From Plectrocnemia conspersa (lineage: Eukaryota > Arthropoda > Insecta > Trichoptera > Polycentropodidae): a DNA stretch of 64,000 nt. The notes beneath the pieces were generated by a model. The model saw only the letters and a program-made list of their open reading frames with translations. It was not told the origin of the DNA and ran no database searches. Where the stretch lies: the NCBI GenBank assembly GCA_009617715.1, contig VTFK01000265.1, positions 310,001-374,000 on the forward strand, written 5' to 3'. The position numbers were made by a program, and so were the translations under genes. Shown here piece after piece: positions 12,986-26,068 of this stretch (position 1 is its first letter; each line of letters opens with the position of its first letter).

Positions 12986-13589
12986 CAACCATTATACATT
13001 AAATAAGTACTACAAAAAAAGAATTATAATTTTTTTAATATTTTTTAATTTATCTTATATATAGCATGATTTTTTTTTTTCAAGCTCTTAAAAACTGTAT
13101 TTAAATTATTGGTCACAATCATTCAGATTTATCGATAAAAGATGCTCTTAAGAACAATGTAATATAATTATAAGAATCCTATTTTTCCAAAATGTTTAAA
13201 AAACTAAATAATAAAAAAATATTAAATGAACCATCCACTGTGCTTACACAACTTATAAATTCGCTCGAGAATTGATCGTTTTGTATTGTTAATGCACACA
13301 CATAGCGTTTCGTTCATGCATGTGCTTGCGTCACATATACACGAAAAACTATTAAGATTCAATTTTTATACACAACAATATTTTATCTTCAAAATACAAT
13401 ATGGATAATGCTATAGTGGAATATTATGGTTAAAATAAATCGTTTTAGCGCACATGTGTACTCTTGATAACGCCTACAATCGCAACTATGCAATCCAATT
13501 AGGCGTAACTATCCAATCCTATTAGGTATAAATAATTAAAATAAAATACATAAAGTTTGGAAAACATTTTCTAGTAAGTAGCTTGAAGG

Positions 13590-13830
13590 TGGCTAAGGTT
13601 GATCGATGACCAGGTCGTGGGCTAATTCCGGATAAATTGTGACGACCTGCCTTTCCCTTGTCCGAAAATTCCGAATCATTGGCGTCTGGACGCCCTTCGT
13701 ACTATTTACACAACATACATACAATACAACACAGTTTCCGTCAACCCGTTGATGGATGGTCGCTGCTAGGCCGAAAGCTGTGAATATTTCATCGCGACGA
13801 AACAATTCGACAGAGTGTACTATCTGCCTT
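13590..13830. other. GC/CpG-richer island with a 70-codon minus-strand frame
   Basis: A compact GC-richer block. The minus strand has an open frame of about 70 codons (13593-13805) from a methionine start reading FRRDEIFTAFGLAATIHQ. I do not recognise it, and there is no splice donor where the frame ends. More likely a noncoding island or an element remnant than an exon. Confidence 0.3.
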
Positions 13831-14378
13831 AATACATATTTATTTATTAATATATTATTTTAGGTACTTTCATGTCTTAATAATAATTTAATAAAATTTG
13901 TTTGGTTTAATTATTTATTTATTTTAATGAAATGTTGCACTGATACTTCTCAAATTATAAAACATGTTAACACATATCGCATTATAATTGCTAAAAACGT
14001 GTCTCTTAAAATGGTTGTCTGTAGATAGTCTTATGATTACTGAATAAAATTAAATGGTTTTGTACATAGAAAATATTATTAAAATATTTATTGCGATATA
14101 CATAAATAATGACGTGAATGTAATTTCGCCTTTTTATTATATTTATCTAAGTCTATTAATATATTTATCTCTAGCTGTGTGATATAACTGTTAATTAATA
14201 ATAAAAAATATACGTAAGAGTGCAAATTTGCTTGACTTTTTTTTGGTCAAATAAAAATGAGCGTTTTTACAACTTTTTTTTATAAAACATTTTTTAGAAG
14301 GTAAATAATACTCAAAAACATTGTTTCAAAGCTCACAATGGTGACAGTTTGAAAAATAAATAATGGGGCGCTCAACAG
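13831..14378. other. AT-rich intergenic
   Basis: Nothing recognisable. Confidence 0.6.
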
Positions 14379-15650
14379 TTATTTATTTATTTTTATTTTA
14401 TTTTATTTTTTTAGATTAAATTAAGACCATCGTGGCCTAACAGGTTACCCCAATGCGCCATGATGGTCCAAAACAAATTTTAAATTTATAAAACATAAAA
14501 AAACGTATATATACATAAATATAACAATACTTAAACATAACAAAAAATTATAAAATATTAAAATTAAATGATACAAACTGGATCAGCTCCTCGTAGCTAA
14601 CATAAAACAGGTAATGCCAGCGTATTAAGAAGCCGGATGGCCACAGCCATAGGCGAGTCGGCAAGTGCGGATGTCCTAGCCCTAACGGCCATCAAAAGAG
14701 GTCTCGATCGTGATTCTCGAAAATGTTCCGGAACACAAAACTGGAATTCCTCGAGAATAGCTGGATTGTCGACAGCACCTTTTAGTAATTTGAAAAAATG
14801 CTTAGCGACATACAGCTTTCTGCGAGAACTCAGCGAATCATATCCCAACGCTCCTAAAAGAAAGGCGCTGGGATATAAGTACGGATAATAACCAAATGTC
14901 CTTTTGTAAAGGTATCTTAAATACCTTTTTTGAATTTTTTCCACTAAAAGGGAATATTTGGCTATTCGGGGATTCCAAATTATAGATCCCGATTCAAGAA
15001 TGCTACGAACTAAGGTGTCGTAGAGAATGCGAATAACTGACAGATCGTCAAAGTGAAAGGCATTCCTCATAACAAAGCCGAGCATCTTGGAAGATTTATC
15101 ACAGACGTCGTGTATGTGTAGAGAGAACCTCCATTTGCTCTCGAAAGTGATTCCGAGATCTTTAGTAGAAGTTTCTCTAGTCAAAATGTTACCACCGAGA
15201 TGGTAGATATAAGGTGATGGCGAACGGGATCGAGAAAATGACACAGTATGGCACTTTCCGACACTAAAGGGCAGACGGTTAATGGAAGCCCATCTCCACA
15301 GATTGTCTAAATTACTTTGTAGAGAGAGGGAGTCCACAACAGATCGAATGCATTTATATAATTTTAAATCATTTGCGTACAGAAGAAAACTTGAATTTTT
15401 AATTACTGTATTTATGTCATTAATAAATAACACAAAAAGCAGAGGTCCCAGATTGGATCCTTGAGGAACCCCCGAAGGGGTAAAATATTTTTTTGACAAT
15501 CGTCCACCATAGGTTACAAACTGTCTACGATTGCTTAAATAACCGAGTTAAATTATCTGAGCAACCGAGGTTCGACAATTTTTTTAATAATAACCTATGA
15601 CAAACTTTGTCAAAGGCTTTCTCAAAATCTGTTTACACGACGTCTATACA
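14379..15650 (-). pseudogene. Jockey/CR1-like non-LTR retrotransposon, family A copy 1, 5'-truncated
   Basis: The 3' part of a non-LTR retrotransposon reverse transcriptase plus 3' UTR. A 300-codon frame (14597-15499) starts just before GVPQGSNLGPLLFVLFINDI (RT motif B), continues through the palm and thumb, and ends with the family's C-terminal region (GYYPYLYPSAFLLGALGY, then SSRRKLYVAKHFFKLLKG). Upstream, motif A is readable as TDFEKAFDKV just after an in-frame TAA. An 11-nt deletion relative to copy 3 (which has TGGAGTTATTT) shifts the frame near 15535. The catalytic box is YAND, not YADD (Asn codon at 15371-15373). The 3' end is ACCATCGTGGCC...TTAATTTAATCT plus a TAAA-like tail. Endonuclease and ORF1 are missing. 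Dead on arrival or long inactive. Confidence 0.9.
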
Positions 15651-18308
15651 TTTATATACACATATATAAATATACATATTGCTACAGAAATATTTTCTTT
15701 GCTTTGTATCTTTTCTTTCCGAACTTCGTCCGTATATTGTATTTAATGAGAATTAAATTATTTCATAAACAGTTTGTTATTTAATCAATTTATTACGTTT
15801 TATGTTTACACGGTTAACAATCGACGTTTGAACAAACCCTATATATATTGCGTGACCGTCACACGCACGACCTCTATATATTTTAATATACACCACAAAC
15901 ACGATAACGTAATGATTTTATTAATTCACAAAAACTGTTTCAGTTTTTACTGCTCTGTTACCGTAATATTTATATTTTTATTGTATATAATTTGATATAA
16001 AAATAACCTTTTTTTAGATACGATTTTCATTTACAGTTATTTACCCCGCAGATTCGACCTTTGTATTTTAGTATAATTTGTTGTAAATCTACTGACAACA
16101 TAGAAATCCGTTGACTGCAAATATCTGTTAGATTACTGATAAATTTGCGGTAGATATTATTTATGTAAATTTATATTTTATATTTTTCAATACTACATAT
16201 ACCTAATATATAAATAAGTACCACGTTAATATATTATAAATAGTATTAAATATATTTTTAAAAAAAGGTTTGGTTGTAAATAAAATTGTTTTTAACCTTC
16301 AAATTCAATATATAATAATACATATTTATAGGTATATTTAGCTGTATATTAGAAGATAATAGACTAAAGTATTAAACACAGAAGAAAACTAGAGTGAAGT
16401 ACTAAATATTATATAAATAAATATACTGATGAAAATTATACGTAAAATAAAATTATAAATTATTACAAATATAAATTTAAAATCTAGATTATGATTAAAT
16501 ATATTTATTTATGTCATCAAAAACAAATCATTACCTTTCGTAAAAAATCTTAAACTTATTTTTTCATCAAATAAAATGTACAAATATTTATAGGTAATAA
16601 TAGAAAAAAATATTTCATAATAAATAAATTTATTATGTTAGGATGATGTACAAAAACATATATCAATGTTTACCGAATGACAACAACGACGGCGAAAAAC
16701 CAGAAAAACAGCAAAAGAAGAGCATAACATATCTTGATGAATTACAAGGTTTATTTTACGACTAAAATGAACAAGTGGCTGACGAAATATATGCGCAATT
16801 AAATTAATATTGGCAAAATTCTAAACACCGAAAATTTCGTTTTTATCTAAGTTGACTCTTTTTTACTCCATGAGAAGATCATGAACCACACAAAATAGTC
16901 ACAGGTTGATCTAAATGCTAGTATTATTATATATTTGAACATTAGTGTATATAATAATATACGTACACAAAGTATTTAAATAATTTCATGCATTGTTAAA
17001 CTTTATTATCAATGAAATATTTTTGTACATAAAAAAATATATATAATAATAAATATTGTTAAACGATTATTATTTAAAATTTACAATAAATAAAACAAGG
17101 ATGTTAATAATTATAAAGATATCCTTATATCATTATTGCATAATTTTTTTAAATAAACATTGTCATATTAGGAAGGCACAGGTGTTCCCGTTAGGTTTAA
17201 GCCTTGAAATATTGCTTTAAAATAAACTTTTTCATTTGACAAATACGACCAAAATCCGAAAAAATTAAATGTATAAATCCGACATACCGTAAGCGATGGT
17301 TATTATTTTTTATATTAATAGCCACCGCAAAGTAAAAATAATTAGTGGACAAAACCCGTTTGTTATATTAACCCAATTATTTTCGGGTAAAAACATAATT
17401 GGTAAAATTAATTTTTCTCTGCGCCTGTGAAATGTATTTCTGATTAAACTCACAATCCGCGTTTAATTAACAACTCATTTATAAGTATAATTTGATTTTT
17501 AGAATCTACGGCATTAAATTTTCTCAGAAATTTCGTATTGGTTCTCACGTTTCATGCTGTTAATTATACTGGTGTTGTAATTCAATTAAATGTTCTACTT
17601 CTCTTAATTTAAAAATATACTTTAGCTTAATAAATAATAAATAACAGTTGTATAAAAGTATTAATATCTCAATCTTGAATTAAGTATATTGCTGAAATAA
17701 AATGGTAATTTTACTTAAAGGTCGCTTAGTCTAGCTACTTTTGCTATATTTACAGTATCACAAACGAATACTTTAAATTCATTAGTTTAATAAAGATACG
17801 AATTAAACAAAGATTCTACTTGAACAAAGAATGTTGGACTCATCCCATTTATTTTCCAGATTCTATTCATAACTTTTATTCTGCTAAACTCGCATTTAGA
17901 AGAGCTACGCCTTATCGACAATAACGACTCTTAGAATTTAAAAAAAGCAGCTGATATAAACTTGATTTTTGGAACGATCAGGAGAAAACTATGACATAGA
18001 ATTTGTATATGTATATATAAACTATTTTTACACGAATTTTACGGCCATATTTGTGAAATAGAAACTTTCTTAAATAAAATATAAATAAACTCATGAACCG
18101 TCCAGTTTTCGCATAGTGTATTTGTTAACAATTACATTATGCGAAATTCAAAAGGAGACTGTAGTGCCTAGAAAAGATTTATTACGGTCGTCTATTGTGC
18201 ATTTTGTTATTGTGTTGGCGTAGAACCTTTTTATTTTGTATAGTAATTATCAAATTTGAGTGACCAACGTTTGATTTAACTGAAACAACTTTTGCGTTTT
18301 CAATCAAG
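15651..18308. other. AT-rich intergenic
   Basis: No gene seen. Short open frames near 15774-15995 have no recognisable content. Confidence 0.6.
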
Positions 18309-18496
18309 TACAGGCAACCCCCCAATTACACGGTAAATTGGGCACGTTCTATTTTGGTGCGTAATTAAAAAATATTAATACAATTTTTTGCAATATTTAC
18401 GTACGAATCAGGCTCCTTTTGGCTCACTTATACATAAAGTAACAGGCATCCAAATAGCATGTTTTAATTTACCGTGTTATTGGAGGTTCCACTGTA
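18309..18496. mobile_element. Small inverted-repeat element (MITE), pogo/Tc1-mariner-like
   Basis: A 184-bp unit (18311-18494) bounded by TA on both sides. Its left end is CAGGCAACCCCCCAATTACA; the right end, read inward, is CAGTGGAACCTCCAATAACA, and both continue with CGGTAAATT. The terminal repeats are about 29 bp and imperfect. CAGTGGAACCTC-type ends with a TA target duplication fit pogo/Tigger-type members of Tc1-mariner. No transposase inside, so it is a nonautonomous copy. Confidence 0.8.
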
Positions 18497-19789
18497 CCTA
18501 CTAATTTATCATAACTAGCAAATTAAATGTCAGCAGGTTATAAAAAAAAATAACGCACTTTTAAACAAAGCCAGATAATGCAATGTGTGTTTTTTTACAT
18601 TGCACGTGCATTATAATAGAGCATCATTTAAACGAAATTTTAATAACTTATATAAAAATGTATTTCACAAAATATTGTGTTTGTCACAAATAAATTAGAT
18701 CAACCAGAATAAAATAAAAGACATTTCGTGTCATAAATAAATCACATTGATTTTTTTGTTGTGATGATGGGTTTTGAGAATTTGTGGTTATTGTGCAATA
18801 CTGTGTGTTCTACATGATTTATATTTATATGATTGTTCAGAGCCAATATTCCAAATCATTGTTAAAATTAAACCAATGTCGTTTGCTTGATCTCAAATTA
18901 ATTGATGCACTATAAAGCTTGAAATTCCTTCTATTTTATCACAGGTATTTCAGCGCAGGTATTTTTAGCGCAGGTATTTCATGATTTAAGTGAATATGTA
19001 TTTATTTCTCACTGCGTTTAAAATGAGCTGCAAATTTGTATTATTTTTTGAACATAAATGGCACTACGAATTGTAAGCTAAAGTGTATGTACCACACAAC
19101 CCATAGTAGTGAAGATAAAACAAGCATTGCAATAGCTAATTCCACTTACTATTTTTTATCGGTCATAATACCTTAATAATAAATATTTTAATAACTTATT
19201 AATAAATATTTTTAATTAAAAATAATGTTTATTAGTATGTGCTTGTTAAAGAATGCTTTAAATATTATGAAGTTGCTATTTATATTACCACTTTGAGATG
19301 TAACCTTATTTATTACATGGCATAATTTTTTTTCTCATTTTTGATATTATTAATATTCCACGATGTAAATATATATAGTAAATTATAAAAAAACAGTGGT
19401 TCTAAACATTTCATTTTGTTAAATTTATTCAACTATTTTTTATTAATAAATTTTGCTTTTTAAAACCGTTTATATTATAGTATTCTTTTTAACCAAATCA
19501 CAAATTCTTAATATTTTAAAAAATATAAATGAAATATATTTTTTGTTTTGTTTATTTTACTTACTACTTTGTTTGTTTGTATTATATGCTCTTAATATAA
19601 ATTACAATAAAACAAATTCAGTGGCTCCTAGCATTTTGTAACGAAAGTATCAAATTGCTAGAGTATCTTGAAATAGTGAGAAATACGGTGTAAATTACGG
19701 TAAAAAAATACGGTGTAAATGGAGCTTTTAAAAAAAAAATTATATTAACGCTGAAGTAAAGTCTGAATTTATGAAAATATCAGCAAAAA
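18497..19789. other. AT-rich intergenic
   Basis: No gene. A short triple direct repeat of CAGGTATTT spaced by 14-15 nt lies at 18942-18979. Confidence 0.6.
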
Positions 19790-20000
19790 CTTGTGTGCAC
19801 CGCAGGTCGTTATTGGTGCAGCCATTATCGACGGTCGTAAATAACTCGGATCGTTTAATCTGGTATATTAGTTTCATCGCAGATGACCCGGCGCGTCCGT
19901 CTTTGGTTTATTGCATCCACCACTAACCAGGTATTAGCAGGATATTAAAGGACTGCCCGCAGTCCCGGCTCAGCACGAGACATTGCTTTCCTTTACACCT
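19790..20000. other. GC/CpG-richer noncoding island
   Basis: About 200 bp with many CpG and balanced composition, no usable reading frame. Candidate conserved noncoding element. Confidence 0.35.
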
Positions 20001-20752
20001 CAAAGATAAATTACACTTTACTTACCCTTTTTCTTATTATCGCCGAGAAATTATATTAAATTTATGTGGAAAAGAAAAACTAACAGAGCTTTTAATTAAC
20101 GTGATTTACAACGGTAGTTTTTATTGGACTATTTTTTTATAAATTACTTTTTTAATGATAACGTTTCCGAGAGAAATAAATCTTTTTATATATACATTCA
20201 CTTATAAATAATTATAAGGGAATGACTAAAGAATAAGGGTTTATTGCTGGAGGCGAAAACTCGAACACGGGTAGCTGACCGAGTAGATAATATTGTTCCA
20301 GCATAGAGATCGCTAAAGTACGGTTCTTGAAGTACTTGCATGTGGTTCTTTAGAAATATTTATAATTTTTTTTTTTTTACTTTTCTCTTTAATAAAAATA
20401 TTAATTTAAATAAATACAAATTAAATATAATTTTATTAGAATCAGTAGCCTACTTAAAATTTATCTAGTCTGCAATCTCCAAGCGAAATATTATATTATC
20501 TATTCGGCTTACGATGCCAAGAAAATATTTCTGTTAAATTTCGAATGCAATATTTATACAAAATAGTCATTAGTAGGTATATGTTATATAGTTTTAGATA
20601 AGTAATTGAAAAATAATCACACAAAACATCGTTATATTTGGCAAGCTCATTGGGAAACTGTATGGTTTGTAAAAGAGGAGCGTTCTTATGTGCTGATGTA
20701 CTGGCCGCGACGGGGAAGAATGAGAGACGCAATCGTGACTCTCTGTGACACT
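20001..20752. other. AT-rich intergenic
   Basis: Nothing recognisable. A 78-codon minus-strand frame (20496-20732) shows no domain. Confidence 0.6.
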
Positions 20753-20850
20753 AAAAATCGCCGAGCGTAATATTCTTTATTTACAGAAAATTTTAATTAT
20801 TTGTTGAAAAATCGCCGAGCGTAATATTCTTTATTTATGAAAATTTTAAT
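20753..20850 (+). repeat. Tandem direct repeat, period 54
   Basis: AAAAATCGCCGAGCGTAATA starts at 20753 and again at 20807, and each copy continues with TTCTTTATTTA and then AAAATTTTAATT. The second copy is slightly shorter. Short local duplication without coding. Confidence 0.9.
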
Positions 20851-21639
20851 TTTTATATAGAAAAAAGTTTATTTGTGAAATGCTTTTTGCTCAATAATAA
20901 AAACCGGGGCGGGGCGTAAATGTAGTTTGCACAAAATTCTATTTATAAAAACGTGTTCACCAACGACTATTAAATTCTATAAAATATCGACTTATGTGTA
21001 CATGTTTTATGCCTGGGCTCGAAATGATGGTTTATGCTTGGTTGATTCTTTGTTTTTGTACAGAAACCGATTTTTTTGACTTGTTTTTCTGATCACTGTT
21101 TTTGTTGGCAATATGTTAAAGCTTCACTTTTAAAATCCATTATTTGCAGTTATTTTATTGCCGAATGATATTACTTTTTTAGCTAGCAAAACACTGAGTA
21201 GATAGATATGCTTGATATATAATTTAATGCATAAGTATTTGTACAAATTTACAGGCGTCAGTACTTGACAAAAATGGCAAATGCAAAAAAGTCCAGATTA
21301 ATATTAATCGTGGACGAAGTTAAATTATTTACTGGCAGATTTTACTGCCTTTTAAACTGGTTAAAGTAAATTAATTTGAATATTTTGTTACATATATAAT
21401 GTTTTTTAAAGATTAGTATGATTTTTTTTTTGTTTATTTTGAGTGACTCACAATTAATAAAATATAGTATATAATAAATACATGTGTTATTTCACACACG
21501 TATAAAATAAGTCTGCTTAATTTTTTGTATAATAAAATTTATTTTTTTGTCGTAAGTACGCTCTTAATATTAAAAATGTGTTTAAGGGCCGCAATTACAG
21601 CAAGTCCTTTAGAGCCCAGTTAAATAGAATAAAAGAAAG
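20851..21639. other. AT-rich intergenic
   Basis: Nothing recognisable. Confidence 0.55.
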
Positions 21640-22045
21640 ATTAGAGTATGGGTGTAAACTTATATATTAAACGGTAGATTTTCATTATACTTCACTATCC
21701 TGTTCACTCTGAAATGGTGGTGGCCAAGTTAATTTAAATGGTTTACGATTAATGATTGGCTTAAGCACCTAAGCACTCGTTAAAATAGCTGTATTTTTTA
21801 ATTTTATGGTATCGTTTGTATATCAAATATAGAAAAAGGACTCTGGCGGAACTCCGGCTGGAATTTTACGCGATATACAACGTTCATTATTTAGTGAAAC
21901 AACATAGCTTATAATTCCTAGGTGCTATCGCACTAAACGTAACAGATAGTTAGGGTTATTTTATTTGTATTGTTTGTAAATCAAACCATCATGTCCTACT
22001 GTGTCAAAACCATTTTGATATCTAACATTAAATGGCTTAATTTTG
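21640..22045 (-). pseudogene. Jockey-type reverse transcriptase fragment, heavily decayed
   Basis: Minus-strand translation across frames gives TVGHDGLIYK, then YLLRLVR with HLGIISYVVSLNNE, then SRKIPAGVPPES followed by LYLIYKRYH. This matches the order VGHDGLIYK, YL..RSYL..R.F.V, GVPQGS, LLY.IY.NDIP in the RT of Jockey-type elements, with GVPQGS mutated to GVPPES. Stops and frameshifts are throughout. The downstream YADD region is not readable. It is a different family from the four larger copies. Confidence 0.65.
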
Positions 22046-22883
22046 TTATGGGGTCTGGAAAATTTATCGCCCGCAATTCACCGCCATCAATTAATCACTA
22101 GCAGTTTACCACAGCAATTATTGATTGCATTAACAATTTATAAGCTAATATAGTTGCTATTCATACTATTCACGCAGTGTATAAATACAAATTCACTAAT
22201 AAACCAGTGAAATTATAAATCAATTATTTGATACATTTTAATTTGCCTAGTTAGTAAAATTAAATTCACACTATTAAAAATAAAACTTCACTGTAACAAT
22301 TACAGCGAAAACTTTATTTGCTGTTTAAACCAAAACGTAACTTAATGAAATTTTTAAAACTAATTTTGTTTTTTTAACTTTCATTAGTTCAATTTGTTAG
22401 GCTTGAACAGCAAACGGACGTTTCGCAACTGTCAAATTGAGTTTATTATACATTTTGGAATAGCTGATTTTAAAAATATATCATGATTTAAAAAAATATA
22501 CTTGTCGCACCGTCGATTAATCAATAAATAAGCTGGTTTTTATAAACAAATCTCATTGCTTCTAGACATTAAAATATGCTAGCGATCATTTGTAGAGTAT
22601 AAATTGTTTATGCGATCAATTGTCGCGGTGGTAAACTCCTAACGTTTGATTGCTGATGGTAAATTGTTGACGATAAGATTTTCGTTTGATGAATTGCGGA
22701 TCGGTGAACCAAATCTGGATACCAAAAATTTTAATAAAATAATTCAAGAAGTGTGTAATCTAATCGGTCTATTCTATGCCTATTTTATTTTTTTTATTTT
22801 TATTGACACCAAAAATTTTTCTGAGCTCGCTTTGCAAATTAAAATGTTAAATGTAAATTATATTTAAATGCCCCAAGTCAAGT
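22046..22883. other. AT-rich intergenic
   Basis: No gene seen. The 73-codon frame at 22646-22867 has no recognised domain. Confidence 0.55.
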
Positions 22884-23312
22884 ATAGCCCGTCCAAGATG
22901 TTAGCGCTCATCATCGTTGTGTTGTAAATAAGGGTGCGTGTACGCATGCATACATACATACATAGTTTTCCGCGAATTTGTTAACACCGATAGGAGATCG
23001 TTAAAAATACTAAATCAGGGCTGTTTTAAGGGTAGGGTGACCATATGTTGGTAATTGATTAAAAAGTTATAATGTGTTATATGTTTATTATAAATTATTG
23101 TCATGTTGTGGTATTTTGTAATCAATAAAAGTTTTTGAGTAAAATATGTATATGAATAAACAAAAAAAGTAAGAAAGTGATATTTTACACTTTCCTCAAC
23201 AAATTAAATTAAAAAAATAAAAATGAATTGCACTTGTAATTTCACATGGTCACCCTATTATATTCTCTCACCAATACTATGACGATGAGCGTTCATATCT
23301 TGGACGGACTAT
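22884..23312. mobile_element. MITE-like element with about 34-bp terminal inverted repeats
   Basis: The left end reads ATAGCCCGTCCAAGATGTTA and then GCGCTCATCATCGT; the right end read inward is ATAGTCCGTCCAAGATATGA and then ACGCTCATCGTCAT. About 430 bp in total with no transposase. The superfamily is not assigned. A second inverted-repeat element sits inside it. Confidence 0.75.
23033..23257. mobile_element. Nested small inverted-repeat element, TAGGGTGACCAT ends
   Basis: A 225-bp unit begins TAGGGTGACCATATG and its right end read inward is TAGGGTGACCATGTG, so the terminal repeats are about 15 bp with one mismatch. It lies inside the 22884-23312 element and is therefore probably the younger insertion. 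TAGGGTGACCA-type ends occur in several cut-and-paste families. I could not find a clean 8-bp target duplication; only TA is shared. Confidence 0.65.
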
Positions 23313-23879
23313 GAGTGGTATTAATATTTTTCATCGCACCGTCCCTTACTAATTTTACAAAGAATATGACGCATTTATATGCAACCGTGTCGTATTCTAT
23401 ATTTATTGTATTGTTTTTGAGTTGAGACATATCGAGTCAATTCGTTTTACTAGATATATAAGAGTTACTGCGATAAAAAAGGAACAACGCTTATTTTCTG
23501 TAGCAAATACAGCTATAAAATATTTGTCAATATAAATAAGATCATGACTTCAGTCCAGATAATGCCTAAAATAAGGTACTGTGATGCATCTTGTTACAAA
23601 GCCAAACACGTAGATTGACGATAATGTATAGAGAAATAATATACGGCTGCAACATTAATATGAGTCAAATTATATACAACTATTTATATATTCAATATTT
23701 TAAATTAAAATGTATTACCGTACTGATTAAAGTCGTCTTTTACTGTTCAGCCTGTACATGCATATATCATATCGTAAAATAGGTTTTCGTTATAAAAAAT
23801 CCAATATATTCATTGTAATAATATTTTATTATGGAATGAAATAAAAGCAGACTGTGCCATATCAATATCGATCAAAAGG
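23313..23879. other. AT-rich intergenic
   Basis: Nothing recognisable. Confidence 0.6.
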
Positions 23880-24420
23880 GGAAAGTTTTTGCCGCCGCCA
23901 GGAGCGAGAAAGCAAAAAATAGTGGCGACAAGGTTAGAGTTTGTATCCCGGGGTGTGCGTGCCCTACATAACGTACGAGAGAGGATTATGTGGAACCCGA
24001 CATGATTACTTAATGAAAAGTAAACTCCTTCACGAGCGACGGCCCGATATGGATTAACTAAATCAAAACATTTTTTCAGCCCACCCTCGGTTCATGTGCG
24101 ACACAATGAAAAAGCGCAAAACACGTTCGTTTTTGGAGGCGTGAGCTTGGCGGATTTTTTTGTGTTCAGAAATTATACTATACGAGATTCGCGTGAAAAC
24201 GTGAAAAATCTCGCGTGTGCCCCCACGAAAAGCGTGTAAACTAATATAACGGGTCCATTTTCAACGTTTCGCGTCACGGCCTTGTTAATAAAATGAATAA
24301 GGGCGAATGTAAACCTTGTTACACAGATGTGTTGAGCATGCGAATGCGAGTGCTTGCACCATTGCACGCCTGAAAACCAGCGCTACTCATATATTATGAA
24401 AATATATGGCAAAACTACAA
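23880..24420. other. GC/CpG-richer noncoding island
   Basis: About 540 bp with frequent CpG (GCCGCCGCC, CACGAGCGACGGCCC and similar) in an AT-rich desert. No frame longer than about 64 codons. Candidate conserved noncoding element. Confidence 0.4.
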
Positions 24421-24684
24421 CGCGATGGGTCTTGACCCACTGAAAATAAAGCTCTAAGAATTTACACTAAGCTAACAACAACAAAAAGTAGTGTTGATGA
24501 TAAAAAAAGAGTAGAAAATTATCCGTTGTATAATATTTATCTTGATTATTTTCTTGCACTGTATGAGCATTGCTTGTATACCAGTAAGTCCATTTAAATA
24601 ACTTTATTAGCTCAGATTTTTTATATAAATTATACAATTATAACTAAGAGGCACATAACTCCGTCTCACACACGTCAGTCAAAT
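24421..24684. other. AT-rich gap between two islands
   Basis: Nothing recognisable. Confidence 0.55.
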
Positions 24685-24970
24685 CGGACGCCTTTTCCCC
24701 ATTTGGTCCAGATTAATTCCGTGCCCTCTCTGTGGTGGTTACGTAACGGTGGGTCAGAGTCGGCATGGGGTAATTTAGCAATTCGGCTGTTCCGCGGTGT
24801 CCTGCGAGAATCCCCCAGGAATGGCTCCATTCCGCGGCGGAGAATTGAAATGCCCGACCGTGGGGGTATAAGCCACGGGTGCCATTGTCGACAGTTGCCT
24901 TTTACCGCTCTCCTGCATAGAGATCGCTTACTTGAGACCGGACAGTGTCACTGGACTGGACAGTAATGAG
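24685..24970. other. GC-richer noncoding island
   Basis: About 285 bp, one of the most GC-rich parts of the desert. It carries an 87-codon plus-strand frame (24703-24966) from a non-ATG start that shows no domain and no splice sites in useful places, so I read it as noncoding. Confidence 0.4.
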
Positions 24971-25844
24971 ATTCTTCCCGCTTCACTTTCTGAGAAAGAC
25001 TATTTTTATTTAATTAAATAAGACATATTATTACTTAAAGCATCAGACAGTAAAAAACATCGAGATTAAAATGAAGCATGTTTAGTATCAAAATCAACAG
25101 TTCAATGGAATTGGAATTCTCAGAAATGGCCACACAAATGTGTTTAAAATTATAATAATAAAAAAGTATATCCCGTCAAAAAATAAATCTGATAGATTTA
25201 AATACAAAACTCTTAAGCCTAATCAAGCAATAATAGCAAGCGTCTATTTTGATCAGCTGGATCTTTTGAACAAGAAAATATAAAAAAATGTCTACACTTA
25301 TTAATAGTAGTTGAATTCTACAACACGACAATGCGCGTCCACATGTGGCGAAATTGCCTTTTAATAAAATCAAGGAACTTAAATCTCATCCACCTAATTC
25401 TCAAGACCCTGTTTCTTCTCACTGATACTTATTTCGATCGATGCAACACTTCCTAGTAAAATTTTAAATGCAGACGATGTAAAAAGGGGGCTATCGAAAT
25501 ATTTTAAATCAAAGTCTCCAACATGTTATGCTTATGTAATTAAAAAATTTTCCGTAGGATGCGAATAGGTTATGCCTTTAGAAGAATATTATATTTTCAT
25601 CATTAAAATTAAAATATTGATTTAAAAGTAAATTTTTTTTCATTAAAAATACGACATTCATTTTGGGATTATCTAATATATAATAAATTCTTGTTGCAAT
25701 CTTCTGACGGGATGTTTTATATTATTAATATTATTATATAATAAATATCTTTTGGTATCCATAGTTCATTAAAAAGAATGACAATAAATAATTTGATCGG
25801 AATACATGTTAAACTTAACGATCTCGCGCTAAAGACTAAATTTG
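24971..25844. other. AT-rich intergenic
   Basis: Nothing recognisable. Confidence 0.6.
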
Positions 25845-25965
25845 GTATAAACAAGATCAGCTGACCCTCGAGGTCGGTCGACAAGAAAGATATTTTTTTG
25901 TGAACTGACTAGCTATATATCTACGTGTAAGTCTGAATCTAACAGTAATTGTACAATTCATGATT
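25845..25965 (+). repeat. Dispersed repeat S, copy 2
   Basis: Partner of 2905-3030: TTTGGTA upstream, AGATCAGCTGACC, GAGGTCGGTCGACAA, then GTAAGTCTGAATCTAA. The orientation is the same. It lies just outside the 3' end of the retrotransposon at 26069. Confidence 0.55.
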
Positions 25966-26068
25966 GTTATCGTCATGTAAATAAACGACCTTTGGCAATA
26001 ATATTACGCTATCTTATATTTTTTTCCACGATTTAATCTTTGTCATATTAACATCTTAAATTATATCA

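Noticed and set aside
14637..14888. Plus-strand frames antisense to the retrotransposon RT (also 15282, 26953, 56713 and 57289 regions)
   Set aside because: Antisense shadows of the RT reading frame with no independent motif.
24703..24966. 87-codon plus-strand frame in a GC-rich island
   Set aside because: Non-ATG start, no domain, no splice context; the frame follows from the high GC content.
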